Shown: positions 44,308 to 54,163, counted from the stretch's first letter. The stretch is 64,000 nucleotides of DNA from Sphingomonadales bacterium (GCA_027486895.1 JAIXOE010000037.1:1-64000); one strand, 5' to 3'. Translations and numbers: made by a program. The notes: generated by a model from the letters alone, not told the origin.

Positions 44308-44748
44308 TCAGTGTGCCTCCGCAGGCATCTCCATAATTTCAGTCAGCACACCCTGCATATCCTTGGGATGTACAAAGAAAATCAACGTCCCATGCGCGCC
44401 AATGCGTGGCTCACCCAGCACGCGCTTGCCCATCGCTTCGAACGCAGCCTTGGCGGCATGAATGTCGGGCACTTCGTAACAGACATGATGCTGTCCACCC
44501 GCCGGGTTCTTCTCAAGAAACGCCGCGATCGAGGCATTGCCTGGAAGCGGCTCAATTAGTTCAATCTGCGTGCCGTTCATCGCGCCATCCGAAGCGGGCG
44601 TATCGACAAAGCAGACCTTCACCCCCTGATCGGGCAGGTCGAACGGCTCATGAATTTTCGTCGCGCCCATCACGTCGCGGTAAAAGACGATGCTGTCCGC
44701 AATGGAAGGCGTCGCGACGCCGATATGGTTGAGGCGGCCTAATTTCAT
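44308..44748 (-). CDS. mce: Methylmalonyl-CoA epimerase
   Basis: A 146-residue vicinal-oxygen-chelate enzyme that interconverts (2S)- and (2R)-methylmalonyl-CoA, linking the carboxylase to the mutase. It opens with KLGRLNHIGVATPSI, with the metal-binding His in NHIGVA, and has GQHHVCYEVPDI and LIFFVHPKDMQGVLTEI near the end. The start at 44748 is the first family-like Met; it lies one base after the stop of the unknown gene upstream, so the two are translated from one message. Confidence 0.95.
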   Translation of the reverse strand: MKLGRLNHIGVATPSIADSIVFYRDVMGATKIHEPFDLPDQGVKVCFVDTPASDGAMNGTQIELIEPLPGNASIAAFLEKNPAGGQHHVCYEVPDIHAAKAAFEAMGKRVLGEPRIGAHGTLIFFVHPKDMQGVLTEIMEMPAEAH

Positions 44749-44749
44749 T

Positions 44750-45328
44750 TTACACTCGCTTTGCAAAGGCAGTCGCTTCTGCCAAATAACCATCCAAACA
44801 TTCTACGTATTTGGAAGCTACGTCCTCAACATTTTTGCCCTCATTCTCTGGTAAGGTAAACCAGACTCTCCCAATCTCTGGCGGTAGCGCAACGTAGTAG
44901 GGCGTTTGATTTTTATCGGCATCAACGATCGTCCAGCCTGTGCCACCATTCTGGTCTCCTATAAAGAAGCTCGTTGCCCCAGGAGGACGGGGAAACTTAT
45001 TGATATCATCAGTGTTGAATGAACGAATATGAGTGGACGTCGAGACAGGCGTTCGGGCTTCTTTTTCGATGACGTTGCGAAGCTTCGTCATGTAGCGACA
45101 TTCGTCGTTGTCGAAGTACCGTTGCTTGGCTTCAATGTCCCACTGTTCGAAGTCACTGACAACAGAGCGAAGATTGTTTGTCGCAAAGGTAACCATCCGT
45201 CCAAATACCGCGACATTTCGAACGCCAATTCGGCCTTCGCCTTGGCTCGCCAAAATCATGTCTAAGCCACACTTAGCGATTTTAAGTCGCTCATTGGCTT
45301 CGTTCAGTATTTCATCAATGCGTGACAT
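44750..45328 (-). CDS. Unrecognised 192-residue protein embedded in the propionyl-CoA cluster
   Basis: I do not recognise this protein. It is hydrophilic, without signal peptide or membrane segment. The N-terminal half looks helical (SRIDEILNEANERLKIAK, NNLRSVVSDFEQWDIEAK); the middle has TGWTIVDADKNQTPYYVALP and the end is helical again. The gene is visibly richer in A+T and in rare codons than its neighbours, suggesting foreign origin. Yet it is tightly integrated: its GAGGTG ribosome-binding site overlaps the pccB stop (9-bp gap) and its own stop is one base before mce. The coding call is strong because no other frame explains the region. Confidence 0.8.
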   Translation of the reverse strand: MSRIDEILNEANERLKIAKCGLDMILASQGEGRIGVRNVAVFGRMVTFATNNLRSVVSDFEQWDIEAKQRYFDNDECRYMTKLRNVIEKEARTPVSTSTHIRSFNTDDINKFPRPPGATSFFIGDQNGGTGWTIVDADKNQTPYYVALPPEIGRVWFTLPENEGKNVEDVASKYVECLDGYLAEATAFAKRV

Positions 45329-45337
45329 GATAACACC

Positions 45338-46864
45338 TCACAACGGAATATTATCATGCTTCTTCCAAGGGTTTTCCAACGCCTTGTTCCGCAATTTTCT
45401 GAGGCCCAAAGCAATCCGCTTCCGCGTCGAATGCGGGTAGATGACCTCGTCGATAAAGCCCTTGCTGGCTGCGACGAACGGGTTGGCGAAGCGGTCTTCA
45501 TATTCCGCTGTCTTTACCGCTTGCTCTTCTGTGGAAAGCCCGCGGAAGATGATTTCCACAGCGCCCTTCGCGCCCATCACCGCGATTTCGGCGGTTGGCC
45601 AGGCGTAGTTCAAATCGCCGCGCAAATGCTTTGACGCCATCACGTCATAAGCGCCGCCATAGGCTTTGCGCGTGATGATGGTGATCTTGGGCACAGTCGC
45701 CTCGGCATAAGCGAACAGCAGTTTTGCGCCATGCTTGATGATGCCGCCAAATTCTTGGCTCGTGCCGGGCAAGAAGCCGGGTACATCGACGAAGGTGATA
45801 ATCGGGATTTCAAACGCATCGCAGAAGCGCACAAAACGTGCAGCTTTCTTTGAACTGTTGATGTCGAGCACGCCCGCCAGCACCATCGGCTGATTGGCGA
45901 CGATGCCCACGGTGCGGCCTTCAATGCGGCCAAAGCCGATGATGATGTTCGCGGCATGCGTTGGCTGGACTTCAAAGAAGTCGGCTTCATCCACCGTTTT
46001 GCGGATCAGCTCATGCATATCATAAGGCTGGTTCGCGCTTGGCGGTATCAGCGTGTCGAGGCTTGGTTCGATACGGTCCCACGAATCTTCCGTTGGCCGT
46101 TCAGGAACGCCGGTGCGGTTATTCTCTGGTAAATAGTCAAAGAAATCACGGACCGACAGCAGCGCCTCTATATCATTTTCGAACGCATTGTCAGCAACGC
46201 CCGACTTGGTCGTGTGCGAAACCGCGCCGCCGAGTTCTTCCTGGGTCACCACTTCATTGGTCACCGTCTTGACGACATCTGGACCAGTGACGAACATGTA
46301 GCTGCTGTCCTTCACCATGAAGATGAAGTCTGTCATGGCTGGCGAGTAGACTGCGCCGCCGGCGCATGGTCCCATGATCAGGCTGATTTGCGGCACCACG
46401 CCGCTGGCCAGCGCATTGCGTTGAAACACTTCGGCATAGCCGCCAAGCGAGGCGACGCCCTCCTGAATACGCGCGCCACCGCTGTCGTTTAGACCGATGA
46501 CTGGCGCGCCGACCTTCATTGCATTGTCCATGACCTTGCAGATTTTCATGGCATGCGCTTCAGACAGCGAGCCGCCAAATACGGTGAAGTCTTGGCTGTA
46601 AACATAAACCAGACGGCCATTGATCGTGCCGCTGCCGGTGACCACGCCGTCGCCGGGGATCTTCTGTTCTGCCATGCCGAAATCGGTACAATTATGCGTC
46701 ACATAGGCGTCGAGTTCTTCGAAGCTGCCTTCATCCAAAAGGATATCAAGGCGTTCACGTGCAGTCAGGCGGCCCTTAGCATGCTGCGCGTCAATGCGCT
46801 TTTGCCCACCCCCAAGTTTCGACGCGGCGCGCCGTGCTTCCAGTTCAGCGATATTGGCCGACAT
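45338..46864 (-). CDS. pccB: Propionyl-CoA carboxylase beta subunit (carboxyltransferase)
   Basis: A 508-residue carboxyltransferase subunit. It has the N-terminal [20 protein letters not shown], the oxyanion-hole Gly-Gly segments [16 protein letters not shown] and [15 protein letters not shown], and the C-terminal [11 protein letters not shown]-like block (here [16 protein letters not shown]). The start at 46864 has GGGGA 5 bp upstream; earlier in-frame Met codons are not family-like. First gene of the leftward propionyl-CoA cluster, divergent from trhO. Confidence 0.95.
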   Translation of the reverse strand: MSANIAELEARRAASKLGGGQKRIDAQHAKGRLTARERLDILLDEGSFEELDAYVTHNCTDFGMAEQKIPGDGVVTGSGTINGRLVYVYSQDFTVFGGSLSEAHAMKICKVMDNAMKVGAPVIGLNDSGGARIQEGVASLGGYAEVFQRNALASGVVPQISLIMGPCAGGAVYSPAMTDFIFMVKDSSYMFVTGPDVVKTVTNEVVTQEELGGAVSHTTKSGVADNAFENDIEALLSVRDFFDYLPENNRTGVPERPTEDSWDRIEPSLDTLIPPSANQPYDMHELIRKTVDEADFFEVQPTHAANIIIGFGRIEGRTVGIVANQPMVLAGVLDINSSKKAARFVRFCDAFEIPIITFVDVPGFLPGTSQEFGGIIKHGAKLLFAYAEATVPKITIITRKAYGGAYDVMASKHLRGDLNYAWPTAEIAVMGAKGAVEIIFRGLSTEEQAVKTAEYEDRFANPFVAASKGFIDEVIYPHSTRKRIALGLRKLRNKALENPWKKHDNIPL

Positions 46865-46926
46865 GGCATTCCCCATAAGCAATTTTGTTGCGTGAAGCTT
46901 TGGCATCGTGGCGATGCAATTGCAAA

Positions 46927-46942
46927 TTAATCGTGCGATTAA
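46927..46942. promoter_or_regulatory. Inverted repeat in the pccB/trhO divergent promoter region
   Basis: TTAATCG-TG-CGATTAA is a perfect dyad with 7-bp arms, 63 bp upstream of pccB and 67 bp upstream of trhO, in A/T-rich sequence that also holds TTGCAAA just to its left. This is where an operator for the propionyl-CoA genes would be expected. Binding protein unknown. Confidence 0.35.
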
Positions 46943-47009
46943 ATTTTGCCTGCCATCGCGGCACATTGGAAGCTGCCAAAACGGGAAAAGCACGCTATAG
47001 GGCCGCGTC

Positions 47010-47951
47010 ATGGAAGACGTATATCCCATCAAAGTCGCTGCACTTTACCGCTTCGTGTCCTTTGAGGCGCCGGAAAAATTGCAACCATTGATCCTCGAGC
47101 AATGCAACGCATCTGGCATCAAGGGCACCATATTGCTGGCGCATGAAGGCATTAACGGGACCGTCGCCGGCGCCCCCAAGGCGATTGACGCACTGGTTGC
47201 CTTTTTGCACGCGATACCGGGCTGTGCCGAACTGGACGTCAAATACTCCCACGCCAATGAGATGCCGTTTTACCGGATGAAGGTCCGGTTGAAGAAAGAA
47301 ATAGTCACGCTTGGCGTGGACGGCATCGATCCAAAACGTGAAGTGGGCACCTATGTGCAGCCCGAGGACTGGAACGCGCTGATATCTGACCCCGAGACGG
47401 TGCTCATCGACACGCGTAACGATTATGAGGTCGCGATTGGCACATTTGAAGGCGCAGTCGACCCACGCACAAAATCATTCAGCGAATTTCCGGAATGGTT
47501 TCGCGCGCATCGTGAAGAACTCGCTGAAGGTAAAACAAAGTTCGCGATGTTCTGCACTGGTGGCATACGTTGCGAAAAATCGACCGCGTTCCTGAAAGCT
47601 GAGGGGATAGACGACGTCTATCACCTCGAAGGCGGGATCTTGCGCTATCTTGAGAACATCCCCGAAGCTGAGAGCAAGTGGCAAGGTGAATGCTTCGTGT
47701 TCGATGAACGCGTGTCGGTGAAGCATGGGCTTGAGCTTGGCGAGATGGAATTATGCCACGCGTGCCGCCGGCCTATTTCGCAAGAGGATAAGGCATCAGA
47801 GCACTTCATTGAAGGCGTAGCCTGCCCTGCGTGCTTTGCCGAGCGTACTGATGAAGACCGTGCCCGATTTGCGGAACGGCAAAGGCAGATCGCCCTCGCG
47901 AAAAAGCGCGGCAAACAGCATATCGGCGTTAATCCCCGGTTGGATGACTGA
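47010..47951 (+). CDS. trhO: tRNA uridine-34 hydroxylase TrhO (rhodanese-like, YceA family)
   Basis: A 313-residue protein. The N-terminal acylphosphatase-like domain ([14 protein letters not shown]) precedes a rhodanese domain with the loop [11 protein letters not shown] (C182, C188) and a C-terminal cysteine-rich segment ([18 protein letters not shown]). The family makes 5-hydroxyuridine at the wobble position of tRNAs using O2. AGGG lies 8 bp before the ATG. It is divergent from pccB and overlaps the next gene by 8 bp. Confidence 0.94.
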   Translation: MEDVYPIKVAALYRFVSFEAPEKLQPLILEQCNASGIKGTILLAHEGINGTVAGAPKAIDALVAFLHAIPGCAELDVKYSHANEMPFYRMKVRLKKEIVTLGVDGIDPKREVGTYVQPEDWNALISDPETVLIDTRNDYEVAIGTFEGAVDPRTKSFSEFPEWFRAHREELAEGKTKFAMFCTGGIRCEKSTAFLKAEGIDDVYHLEGGILRYLENIPEAESKWQGECFVFDERVSVKHGLELGEMELCHACRRPISQEDKASEHFIEGVACPACFAERTDEDRARFAERQRQIALAKKRGKQHIGVNPRLDD

Positions 47952-48573
47952 ATTTCCCATCCTCTACAGCTTCCGCCGATGCCCTTATGCCATGCGGACG
48001 CGGATGGCGATTGCGGTAAGCGGAGTTCAGGTTGAACTGCGCGAAGTGGTGCTTCGGGACAAGCCGCGCGAACTCATTGCAGCTTCCGCCAAGGCAACAG
48101 TGCCGGTGTTGCTTTTGCCTGATGGTGAGGTGATCGACGAGAGTCTCGACATCATGCGCTGGGCTTTGAGTCAAAACGACCCTGAAAACTGGCTGGTGGA
48201 ATCTAACGATGAACTGATTTCCGCGAATGACGGACCATTCAAACAGGCGCTCGACAGATATAAATATCCCCATCGATATGATCTGACAGATGGAACCGAA
48301 TATCGTGACGTTGCGCTCATGCATCTCGTCTCCCTGAATGAAAGGCTGTCAGTAGCACCTTATCTTGGGGGCGACTGGAAAAGCATGACCGACGTCGCGA
48401 TCTTCCCTTTCGTGCGCCAGTTTGCCGCAACCGACCAGACATGGTTTGATGCACTACCCCTGCCCGCTCTTCAGGCATGGCTGGCCGGATTTATTTCGTC
48501 AGACCTGTTCAGCCAGATTATGACCCGCTACCCACAATGGACAGCGGGTGCTGGAAGTATTTACTTTCCATAA
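47944..48573 (+). CDS. Glutathione S-transferase / glutaredoxin-2-like protein
   Basis: A 209-residue protein with an N-terminal thioredoxin-like domain containing [10 protein letters not shown] (a CPYA motif of the Grx2/GST kind) and the [11 protein letters not shown] segment that contacts glutathione, followed by a helical GST C-terminal domain. The ATG at 47944 overlaps the trhO stop by 8 bp; in-frame codons upstream lie inside trhO. It probably acts in thiol-disulfide exchange. It is convergent with gor, the glutathione reductase, with a palindromic repeat between them. Confidence 0.85.
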   Translation: MTEFPILYSFRRCPYAMRTRMAIAVSGVQVELREVVLRDKPRELIAASAKATVPVLLLPDGEVIDESLDIMRWALSQNDPENWLVESNDELISANDGPFKQALDRYKYPHRYDLTDGTEYRDVALMHLVSLNERLSVAPYLGGDWKSMTDVAIFPFVRQFAATDQTWFDALPLPALQAWLAGFISSDLFSQIMTRYPQWTAGAGSIYFP

Positions 48574-48574
48574 A

Positions 48575-48641
48575 CCGTAGTGCTGAGCCTGTCGAAGCAC
48601 GCCTAGCCGACCAGCGCCCTTCGACAGGCTCAGGGCTACGG
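48575..48641. repeat. 67-bp palindromic repeat between convergent genes
   Basis: Left arm CCGTAGTGCTGAGCCTGTCG, right arm CGACAGGCTCAGGGCTACGG, with about 27 bp between. The arms pair almost throughout. The core CTTCGACAGGCTCAG is a motif I know as a common intergenic repeat in proteobacterial genomes. It starts 1 bp after the GST-like gene's stop and ends 12 bp before the gor stop, so it could act as a bidirectional transcript-end structure. Confidence 0.8.
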
Positions 48642-48653
48642 TGAGGTTTTCAG

Positions 48654-50000
48654 TTATTTCATCAGGACAAGTTCTTCGGACATGCTTGGATGGAGGGCGA
48701 CTGTATCGTCGAAATCCTGCTTGGTAAGGCCAGCCTTCACGGCAATAGCTGCCGCTTGAAGTATTTCGCCGCTGTCTGGACCAATGAGATGTAATCCAAC
48801 CACACGCTCATCTGCGCCAGCCACCACCATTTTATACAGCGCGCGTTCGTTGCGGTCGGCCAAGACATTTTTCATCGCACGGAAGTCGCTCTTGTAGATT
48901 TTGACGTCAGGATGCGCCGCACGCGCCTCGGTCTCAGTCATGCCAACACTTGCGATTGGCGGATTGCTGAACACCGCAGTCGGTATACAGTCATAATTCA
49001 CCGTTCGTGGGTTTTTCCCAAAGACGCTGTCGGCAAAAGCATGGCCTTCGCGTATCGCAATCGGTGTTAGCTGCACCCGATTGGTAACATCGCCCACCGC
49101 ATAAATGCTGGGCACATTGGTCCGACTGTCATCGCTGACCTTGACCGAGCCATCCTTTCCAAGTTCAACGCCGACTTCCTCAAGACCAAGACCCTTGCTG
49201 TGCGGCGTCCGACCGATTGCCCAGAGAAGCAAATCGGTTTCGATAGTTTCGCCTTGGTTGGTCTCGATAATCAAGCTGCCGTCATCCTGCTTGGTTATAG
49301 ATTTGAAGCTGCAGTTGAAGCGGATATCGATGCCCTTATGACCGCTGATATCCACCAGGCGGTCAACAATTTCGTCATCATAGCCCCGTAAAATGCGGTC
49401 ACCATGCGTTACGAGGCTGACTTCGACGCCAAGCTCGTTGAAGATACCTGCAAACTCGTTGGCGATGTAACCACCGCCCGCGATAACGGCCCGCTTTGGC
49501 AGTTCAGGCAAGCTGAAAACTTCATTGGATGTGATGCCATGGCCAGCGCCGGGTATTTCCGGAACAGATGGCCAAGCGCCGGTGGCGATGAGGATGTGGG
49601 CCGCCGAAATCTCTCGGCCGCTCGCCAAGCGGACACTGTTCGGTCCAGTTACAACCGCGCGTTCGCGAAACACCTCAACCTTGTTGTTGCCAAGGGTCTG
49701 GCCATAAAGCCCTTCAAGACGGTTCACTTCCGCCGCGACATTGTTACGCAAGACGTTCCAGTCGAACGTCGCACCCGCAGTGTTCCATCCAAAACGTTGG
49801 GCGTCATGAAGATCTTCGGCGAAATGCGATCCGTAAACGAGCAGCTTTTTCGGGACGCAACCGCGGATGACGCAGGTGCCACCAACGCGATGTTCTTCGG
49901 CAACGGCGACGCGCGCGCCATGTGCCGCTGCAATGCGTGACGCACGCACCCCACCTGAACCAGCGCCAACGACAAACAGATCATATTCAAATTCAGCCAT
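48654..50000 (-). CDS. gor: Glutathione-disulfide reductase
   Basis: A 448-residue FAD/NADPH oxidoreductase that reduces GSSG to glutathione. The FAD loop is GAGSGGVRA (12-20), the redox pair is C43 and C48 in GGTCVIRGCVPKK, and the catalytic His is in ALHPSMSEEL at the C-terminus. The CVIRGC form is the one usual in alphaproteobacteria and plants. The ATG at 50000 begins the family-like sequence; the longer in-frame extension to 50120 overlaps pgi and is unlikely to be translated. Confidence 0.95.
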   Translation of the reverse strand: MAEFEYDLFVVGAGSGGVRASRIAAAHGARVAVAEEHRVGGTCVIRGCVPKKLLVYGSHFAEDLHDAQRFGWNTAGATFDWNVLRNNVAAEVNRLEGLYGQTLGNNKVEVFRERAVVTGPNSVRLASGREISAAHILIATGAWPSVPEIPGAGHGITSNEVFSLPELPKRAVIAGGGYIANEFAGIFNELGVEVSLVTHGDRILRGYDDEIVDRLVDISGHKGIDIRFNCSFKSITKQDDGSLIIETNQGETIETDLLLWAIGRTPHSKGLGLEEVGVELGKDGSVKVSDDSRTNVPSIYAVGDVTNRVQLTPIAIREGHAFADSVFGKNPRTVNYDCIPTAVFSNPPIASVGMTETEARAAHPDVKIYKSDFRAMKNVLADRNERALYKMVVAGADERVVGLHLIGPDSGEILQAAAIAVKAGLTKQDFDDTVALHPSMSEELVLMK

Positions 50001-50094
50001 GCGATTTTTTCCTTGTGTCGTGGCCATATGGTTGCGCCGCAACGTTTTTGCCAATGGCATTTTTTCATCTGTCTTATCGAGCAAGCACTGATGA

Positions 50095-51597
50095 TTAGTT
50101 GTCGCCCAATGCAGCCTCAATCAATGCAGTCGTGGACGGATCAAAGCCAGTGGCGCCATTCTCGCTTATGCTTTTTGCGATTTGCTTGCCAAGCTCAACG
50201 CCAAATTGGTCGAACGGGTTGATGCCGAGCAACACCGCATTCACAAATGTCCGGTGTTCGTAAAACGCAATCAATGCGCCCAAAGCAGATGGCGTAACGT
50301 CATCCATCAATATTGTGGTGGAGGGCCGGTTACCAACATAGTTGCGCGCCAAATCATCTGACTTCTGACCCGCCATCAACGCCGCGCCCTGGGCAAAACA
50401 GTTCACCAATAACGTCTCGTGATGCGCGGTATCAAAATCATGACCAGGTGTTTTGCTGGCAATAAATTCAACGGGAATGAGGTGCGTCCCTTGGTGCAGC
50501 AACTGGAACACAGCATGTTGCGCGTCCGTTCCAACGCCGCCCCATGTCACGGGCGCGCTGTTCCGTCCCAAGAGTGTGCCTTCGGCCGTCACCGATTTGC
50601 CGTTCGATTCCATTTCCAGTTGCTGGAGATAGTCGGGCAGCAATCGCAGGCGTTCGTCATACGCGAATACGGCGCGTGTTTCGCACGCCTTGATTTGTGC
50701 GTAATAAAGGTCGCAAAATGCAGCCATTGTTGGCGCATTTTCCCGCACCGGCGCATTGCGGAAATGTCGGTCCATCGCCGCTGCACCTTCGAGCAATTCC
50801 TCATAAATCGCCCAGCCAAGCCCAAGCGCAACGGGAAAACCAATCGAGCACCAAAGTGAATATCGGCCGCCAACGGATTCATTGAATGGCAATATGCGGC
50901 TCTCGTCGACCCCCCAATCAAGCGCTTTTTCCGGATAGGCTGTAAGTGCCACAAACTGCGCATAGGGATCAGCAACCCCGCCGTCGCGCATCCACTCCAT
51001 GGCGCTGGTTGCGTTCAGCAAAGTTTCGGTGGTGGTGAATGTCTTGGATGCGACCGCGACAATAGTCTTATGCGGGTCCATGCTTTTGACCGCCTCAGTC
51101 AGCGCCGCGCCATCGATATTCGACACCACTTTGACATCGTAACGCGCGCCATCGCGGCCCAGGGCGTCGACAAGCAATTTAGGTCCAAGTGCGGAACCAC
51201 CAATGCCGATATGCAAAATATGCTTGATGTCACCCATAAAGCCAGCGTCAATCGCTTCCACAAGACCGCGCATGCGTTCTTGAAGCGCGCGTGCATGGGC
51301 GACTGCTTGCGCATCGCCATTACCGCGTTCCGCCGTATGCTCGGCAGCACGGTCTTCCGTTACGTTGATGGCTGCACCGGAAAATAACGCTGATTTGGCA
51401 TCACTCAGGTGCATGTCATCGGCGAGTTCGGCGAACCCGGATAGCATGGCCTCATCAAGATGCGTTTTCGACAAGTCAAAGCGCAGTCCCGACTGCTGAA
51501 TGGTCATTTTACCAACGCGCTCGGGGTCTGATGTAAACAGCTCAATAAGCGTTTTAGATTGTTGCTTTTGAAGCTCAGCCCAGCTGTGATCCGTCAT
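50095..51597 (-). CDS. pgi: Glucose-6-phosphate isomerase
   Basis: A 500-residue isomerase interconverting glucose-6-phosphate and fructose-6-phosphate. It shows IGIGGSALGPKLLV, the signature ILPFNESVGGRYSLWCSIG and, near the C-terminus, the active-site Lys region of NPFDQFGVELGKQIA. The start at 51597 has AAAGGGC 6 bp upstream; in-frame codons before it are not family-like. It lies upstream of gor on the same strand with a 94-bp gap, and is divergent from lepB. Confidence 0.95.
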   Translation of the reverse strand: MTDHSWAELQKQQSKTLIELFTSDPERVGKMTIQQSGLRFDLSKTHLDEAMLSGFAELADDMHLSDAKSALFSGAAINVTEDRAAEHTAERGNGDAQAVAHARALQERMRGLVEAIDAGFMGDIKHILHIGIGGSALGPKLLVDALGRDGARYDVKVVSNIDGAALTEAVKSMDPHKTIVAVASKTFTTTETLLNATSAMEWMRDGGVADPYAQFVALTAYPEKALDWGVDESRILPFNESVGGRYSLWCSIGFPVALGLGWAIYEELLEGAAAMDRHFRNAPVRENAPTMAAFCDLYYAQIKACETRAVFAYDERLRLLPDYLQQLEMESNGKSVTAEGTLLGRNSAPVTWGGVGTDAQHAVFQLLHQGTHLIPVEFIASKTPGHDFDTAHHETLLVNCFAQGAALMAGQKSDDLARNYVGNRPSTTILMDDVTPSALGALIAFYEHRTFVNAVLLGINPFDQFGVELGKQIAKSISENGATGFDPSTTALIEAALGDN

Positions 51598-51717
51598 TAT
51601 TTGCCCTTTATGCCATGGCGCTGTGCCGCCTGTGAATCTCGACGCTGGCAAATAGCGCGTCTACGCGATAAAAGGCCAGCCAATCCGTCATACGACGACA
51701 TTAATTTGCGAGATTAT

Positions 51718-52608
51718 GTGACCTCACCCACTGACAAGGCGGACGACGCGAAAGCGGCTGCACCTGCCGCACTGCACCCAGCAGCGCCTACTTCGGAATG
51801 GCGCGAATATGGCAGTTTCCTTTTCAAACTGGCGTTGTTCGTATTCATTCTGCGCAGCTTCATCGTTTCGCCGTTCAATATTCCTTCGGAATCTATGCAG
51901 CCCCGCTTACTGATCGGTGATTATCTGCTGGTTGCCAAATGGCCTTACGGCTATTCGAAGTACAGCTTACCGCTGTCTTTACCACTCATTCCCGGGCGTA
52001 TATTTGCCAGTGAGCCTAAGCGTGGCGATGTCGTGGTGTTCAAGGCGCCCATGTCGAACGGCACAGATTATATCAAGCGCGTCATTGGGCTTCCAGGGGA
52101 CGTCATTCAAATGCGTAACGGCATTTTGGAAATCAATGGCGTCGCCGTCAAAAAAGAACGCATCGCCGACCTCGTCATCCCCGTAACCCAAAACATGCGC
52201 GACACAGCTGAGTTGGACCGCAACCCGTTTCCTTGCTGGCGCCCAGATATGGAAGAGGCCAGCGCGAATGGTGGAACACAATGCCGCTACCCACGGTACC
52301 GTGAGACGTTGCCGGAGGGTAAGAGTTACGAAATTCTCGATCTGGCGAACGGCCTTGAGGGCGACAATACAGAAGCCTTTGTCGTCGGCGAAAAGGACTT
52401 GTTCCTGATGGGTGATAACCGCGACCGAAGTGCTGACAGCCGCTGGACACCCATCGATAAGCCGGGTGCCATCGGTATTGTGCCACAAGAGAATCTTGTT
52501 GGCCGGGCGCTGGTTTCCGTGTTTTCAACGGATGGCTCGTCGCATTGGCTGCTGCCTTGGACATGGTTTACCGCCGCCCGCCCTGAACGCATTGGACAGG
52601 GCTTTTGA
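51718..52608 (+). CDS. lepB: Signal peptidase I
   Basis: A 296-residue membrane serine protease that removes Sec and Tat signal peptides. An Ala/Pro-rich cytoplasmic tail is followed by one membrane segment (about 33-50), the catalytic S59 in IPSESMQP, the catalytic K120 in DYIKRVIGLPGD and the closing MGDNRDRSADSRW block. No ATG fits before the family-like sequence; I chose GTG at 51718, though a TTG at 51706 is possible. An ATG- or TTG-initiated longer frame would overlap pgi. First gene of lepB-rnc-era. Confidence 0.92.
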   Translation: MTSPTDKADDAKAAAPAALHPAAPTSEWREYGSFLFKLALFVFILRSFIVSPFNIPSESMQPRLLIGDYLLVAKWPYGYSKYSLPLSLPLIPGRIFASEPKRGDVVVFKAPMSNGTDYIKRVIGLPGDVIQMRNGILEINGVAVKKERIADLVIPVTQNMRDTAELDRNPFPCWRPDMEEASANGGTQCRYPRYRETLPEGKSYEILDLANGLEGDNTEAFVVGEKDLFLMGDNRDRSADSRWTPIDKPGAIGIVPQENLVGRALVSVFSTDGSSHWLLPWTWFTAARPERIGQGF

Positions 52609-53273
52609 CCCACAGCGATAAAGATATCTGGCTTAAGGCATTGATGCCCAAGCCACCGTCGGACTTGGCACTATATCATCGCGCACTCACGCATGGCAGC
52701 ACGGGGCAGCCGGACTATCAAAGGCTTGAATTTCTGGGTGACAGGATATTGGGTCTGGTCATCGCGGATATGCTTTACCACCGATATTCTGAGGAAGCTG
52801 AAGGTCGCTTGTCACATCGGCTAAATGCGCTGGTATCCGGCCTGACCTGTGCGGATATTGCCCGTCAGCATGGTGTTCCGGATCATTTGCGTTTGGGCAA
52901 ACAGGCCCGCGATGACGGCGCGCAGCAAAGCGACAATGTGCTTGGTGACGTCATGGAAGCACTGATTGGTGCACTCTATCTTGACCATGGCTTGGACGCC
53001 GCGCGGGCGCTCATACAGCGCCTATGGGGTCCGTTGATTGAAACAGCCAATGGTGCGCCCAAGCACCCAAAATCCGCTCTTCAGGAATGGTGTGCTGCAC
53101 ATGGCCGCAAGGTTCCGGAATATATGATAACGAAAAAAGAAGGCCCTCCCCACGCTATGACATTTGAGATTACCGTTACCGTAAAGGGCTTTGACCCCAT
53201 TACTGCAACCGCCCAAAGCAAACAGGCCGCTGAAACCGCCGCTGCGCTCGCATTTCTGGATGTGCACGCATGA
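52605..53273 (+). CDS. rnc: Ribonuclease III
   Basis: A 222-residue double-strand-specific endoribonuclease. It shows the family signature YQRLEFLGDRILG near 37-49 with the catalytic acidic residues, the second acidic site VLGDVMEALIGALYLDHG, and a C-terminal double-stranded-RNA-binding domain (PKSALQEWCAAHG to the end). It cuts rRNA precursors and structured mRNAs. The start is TTG at 52605, overlapping the lepB TGA by 3 bp of a TTGA, so translation is coupled. Overlaps era by 4 bp. Confidence 0.95.
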   Translation: MTHSDKDIWLKALMPKPPSDLALYHRALTHGSTGQPDYQRLEFLGDRILGLVIADMLYHRYSEEAEGRLSHRLNALVSGLTCADIARQHGVPDHLRLGKQARDDGAQQSDNVLGDVMEALIGALYLDHGLDAARALIQRLWGPLIETANGAPKHPKSALQEWCAAHGRKVPEYMITKKEGPPHAMTFEITVTVKGFDPITATAQSKQAAETAAALAFLDVHA

Positions 53274-54163
53274 CCAAAAAATGCGGACATGTCGCCATTA
53301 TTGGCGCGCCCAATGCGGGCAAATCAACGCTGGTCAATGCTTTGGTCGGCCAAAAGGTCGCCATTGTCAGCCCCAAAGCGCAGACTACCCGAACGCGTAT
53401 GCTTGGCGTCGCGCTCGCCGGTGAAACGCAAATCATATTGGTCGACACGCCAGGCATCTTTGCGGCCCAGCGCCGTTTTGACCGCGCCATGGTGGCTGCA
53501 GCATGGGACGGCGCAGGCGACGCCGACATGATTGCATTGATCGTCGATGGCCGTGCAGGCGCTGGTCCTAAGGTGGAAAAGATACTTGAAGGCTTGAAAG
53601 ACCGTCCTGAACGCAAGTGGCTTGTGCTCAACAAGGTGGATATTGCCGCCAAAGATAAGCTGTTGGCGCTCACCACGAAATTGACGGAAAAATGCGCGTT
53701 TGAACAGATTTACTATATTAGCGCTGCGACTGGTGATGGGCTAGACGAGTTCAAACAGGCGCTGGCGGATGCCATGCCCGAGGGCGAATGGCATTTTCCG
53801 GAAGATCAGGTTTCTGACGCCACAGACCGCCTCATTGCGTCCGAAATCACGCGAGAGCAGTTGTATCTGCAACTCCACGAAGAGCTGCCTTATGCCAGCG
53901 CTGTCGAAACCGAGAAATATAGCGAGCGGGAAGATGGTAGCTTGGAAATCCATCAGCAGATACTGGTCGCGCGGCCGACTCAGCGCGCAATCGTGCTTGG
54001 CAAGGGCGGTACACGTATCAAGGCGATTGGCGAAGCGGCCCGGACCGAGCTGGCCAAATTGATGGGCGTCAAAGTTCATCTATATCTGCACGTCAAAGTC
54101 CACGCCAAATGGGATGAGGACCGCGGCCTCTACCGCGACATCGGACTCGAATGGGTCGAGTAA
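53270..54163 (+). CDS. era: GTPase Era
   Basis: A 297-residue GTPase needed for 16S rRNA maturation and 30S assembly. The G domain has G1 GAPNAGKST (12-20), the SPKAQTTRTRMLG switch I region, DTPGIF (G3) and NKVD (G4). The C-terminal KH domain contains VLGKGGTRIKAIG. The ATG overlaps the rnc stop (ATGA). The lepB-rnc-era order is the standard one in proteobacteria. It is convergent with topA. Confidence 0.97.
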   Translation: MTKKCGHVAIIGAPNAGKSTLVNALVGQKVAIVSPKAQTTRTRMLGVALAGETQIILVDTPGIFAAQRRFDRAMVAAAWDGAGDADMIALIVDGRAGAGPKVEKILEGLKDRPERKWLVLNKVDIAAKDKLLALTTKLTEKCAFEQIYYISAATGDGLDEFKQALADAMPEGEWHFPEDQVSDATDRLIASEITREQLYLQLHEELPYASAVETEKYSEREDGSLEIHQQILVARPTQRAIVLGKGGTRIKAIGEAARTELAKLMGVKVHLYLHVKVHAKWDEDRGLYRDIGLEWVE

